Positions 14,338-14,391 of a DNA stretch of 14,391 nucleotides are shown here, one piece after another (the first letter of the stretch is position 1; each line of letters opens with the position of its first letter). This DNA is from HGM20899 sp964615195 (GTDB taxonomy: Bacteria; Pseudomonadota; Gammaproteobacteria; Enterobacterales; Succinivibrionaceae). The notes under the pieces are model-generated. The model made no database searches. It had not been told where the DNA came from and saw only the letters and a program-made list of their open reading frames with translations. The position numbers and the translations under genes were made by a program. The stretch lies in NCBI GenBank assembly GCA_964615195.1, contig CAZTNG010000061.1, positions 1-14,391 of the forward strand. Direction: 5' to 3'.

Positions 14338-14366
14338 TTTTTTGAAAATGATGTGTTTTCAAAAAA
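14338..14366. repeat. 11-bp inverted repeat upstream of the yccT-like promoter
   Basis: TTTTTTGAAAA (14338-14348) pairs perfectly with TTTTCAAAAAA (14356-14366), loop TGATGTG. The T tract is in the 5' arm, so it does not look like a terminator in either direction. It lies 75 to 105 bases upstream of the -10 element and could be a protein-binding site or chance in AT-rich DNA. Confidence 0.35.
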
Positions 14367-14391
14367 TAGTGTTTAAAAAAATTAAATTTTG

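Overview
The window is AT-rich chromosomal DNA from a bacterium, most probably a low-GC gammaproteobacterium. The evidence is an initiator tRNA nearly identical over its visible part to that of Escherichia coli, plus YfcE, FolE, TruA, CmoM and YccT/CsgI-type proteins that all look gammaproteobacterial. I cannot fix the genus. There is no phage, transposon or CRISPR array.

Layout, left to right. The 3' part of an initiator tRNA-Met gene (1-54) is followed by a clear intrinsic terminator. A YfcE-type metallophosphodiesterase lies on the minus strand, with a good promoter in the gap it shares with the next gene. On the plus strand follows a solitary 580-residue protein. It joins an N-terminal HExxH metal-site signature to a C-terminal von Willebrand factor A (VWA) domain with intact metal-site residues, and a row of hairpins follows it. 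Next is a stand-alone ABC exporter half-transporter.

From 5515 to 10256 six genes run tightly spaced on the plus strand: folE, an unknown single-pass membrane protein, a GtrB-type polyprenyl-phosphate glycosyltransferase, a GtrA-type flippase, a PIG-V-like multi-pass glycosyltransferase, and truA. A strong terminator lies about 200 bases after truA. The four middle genes look like a complete three-component membrane glycosylation cassette (lipid-linked sugar maker, flippase, periplasmic transferase) plus an unknown partner, set between two housekeeping genes.

Rightward, bcp (minus) and cmoM (plus) are divergent, each with an extended -10 promoter. A bidirectional terminator separates cmoM from the convergent NhaD-type ion transporter gene. 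Upstream of that, on the same strand, is a YccT/CsgI-like (DUF2057) exported protein with its own extended -10 promoter; the two may be co-transcribed.

The most interesting items are the orphan HExxH-VWA protein and the glycosylation cassette with its unknown first gene. The rest is mostly housekeeping: tRNA modification (TruA, CmoM), folate or tetrahydrobiopterin-type pterin synthesis (FolE), peroxide defence (Bcp) and ion balance.
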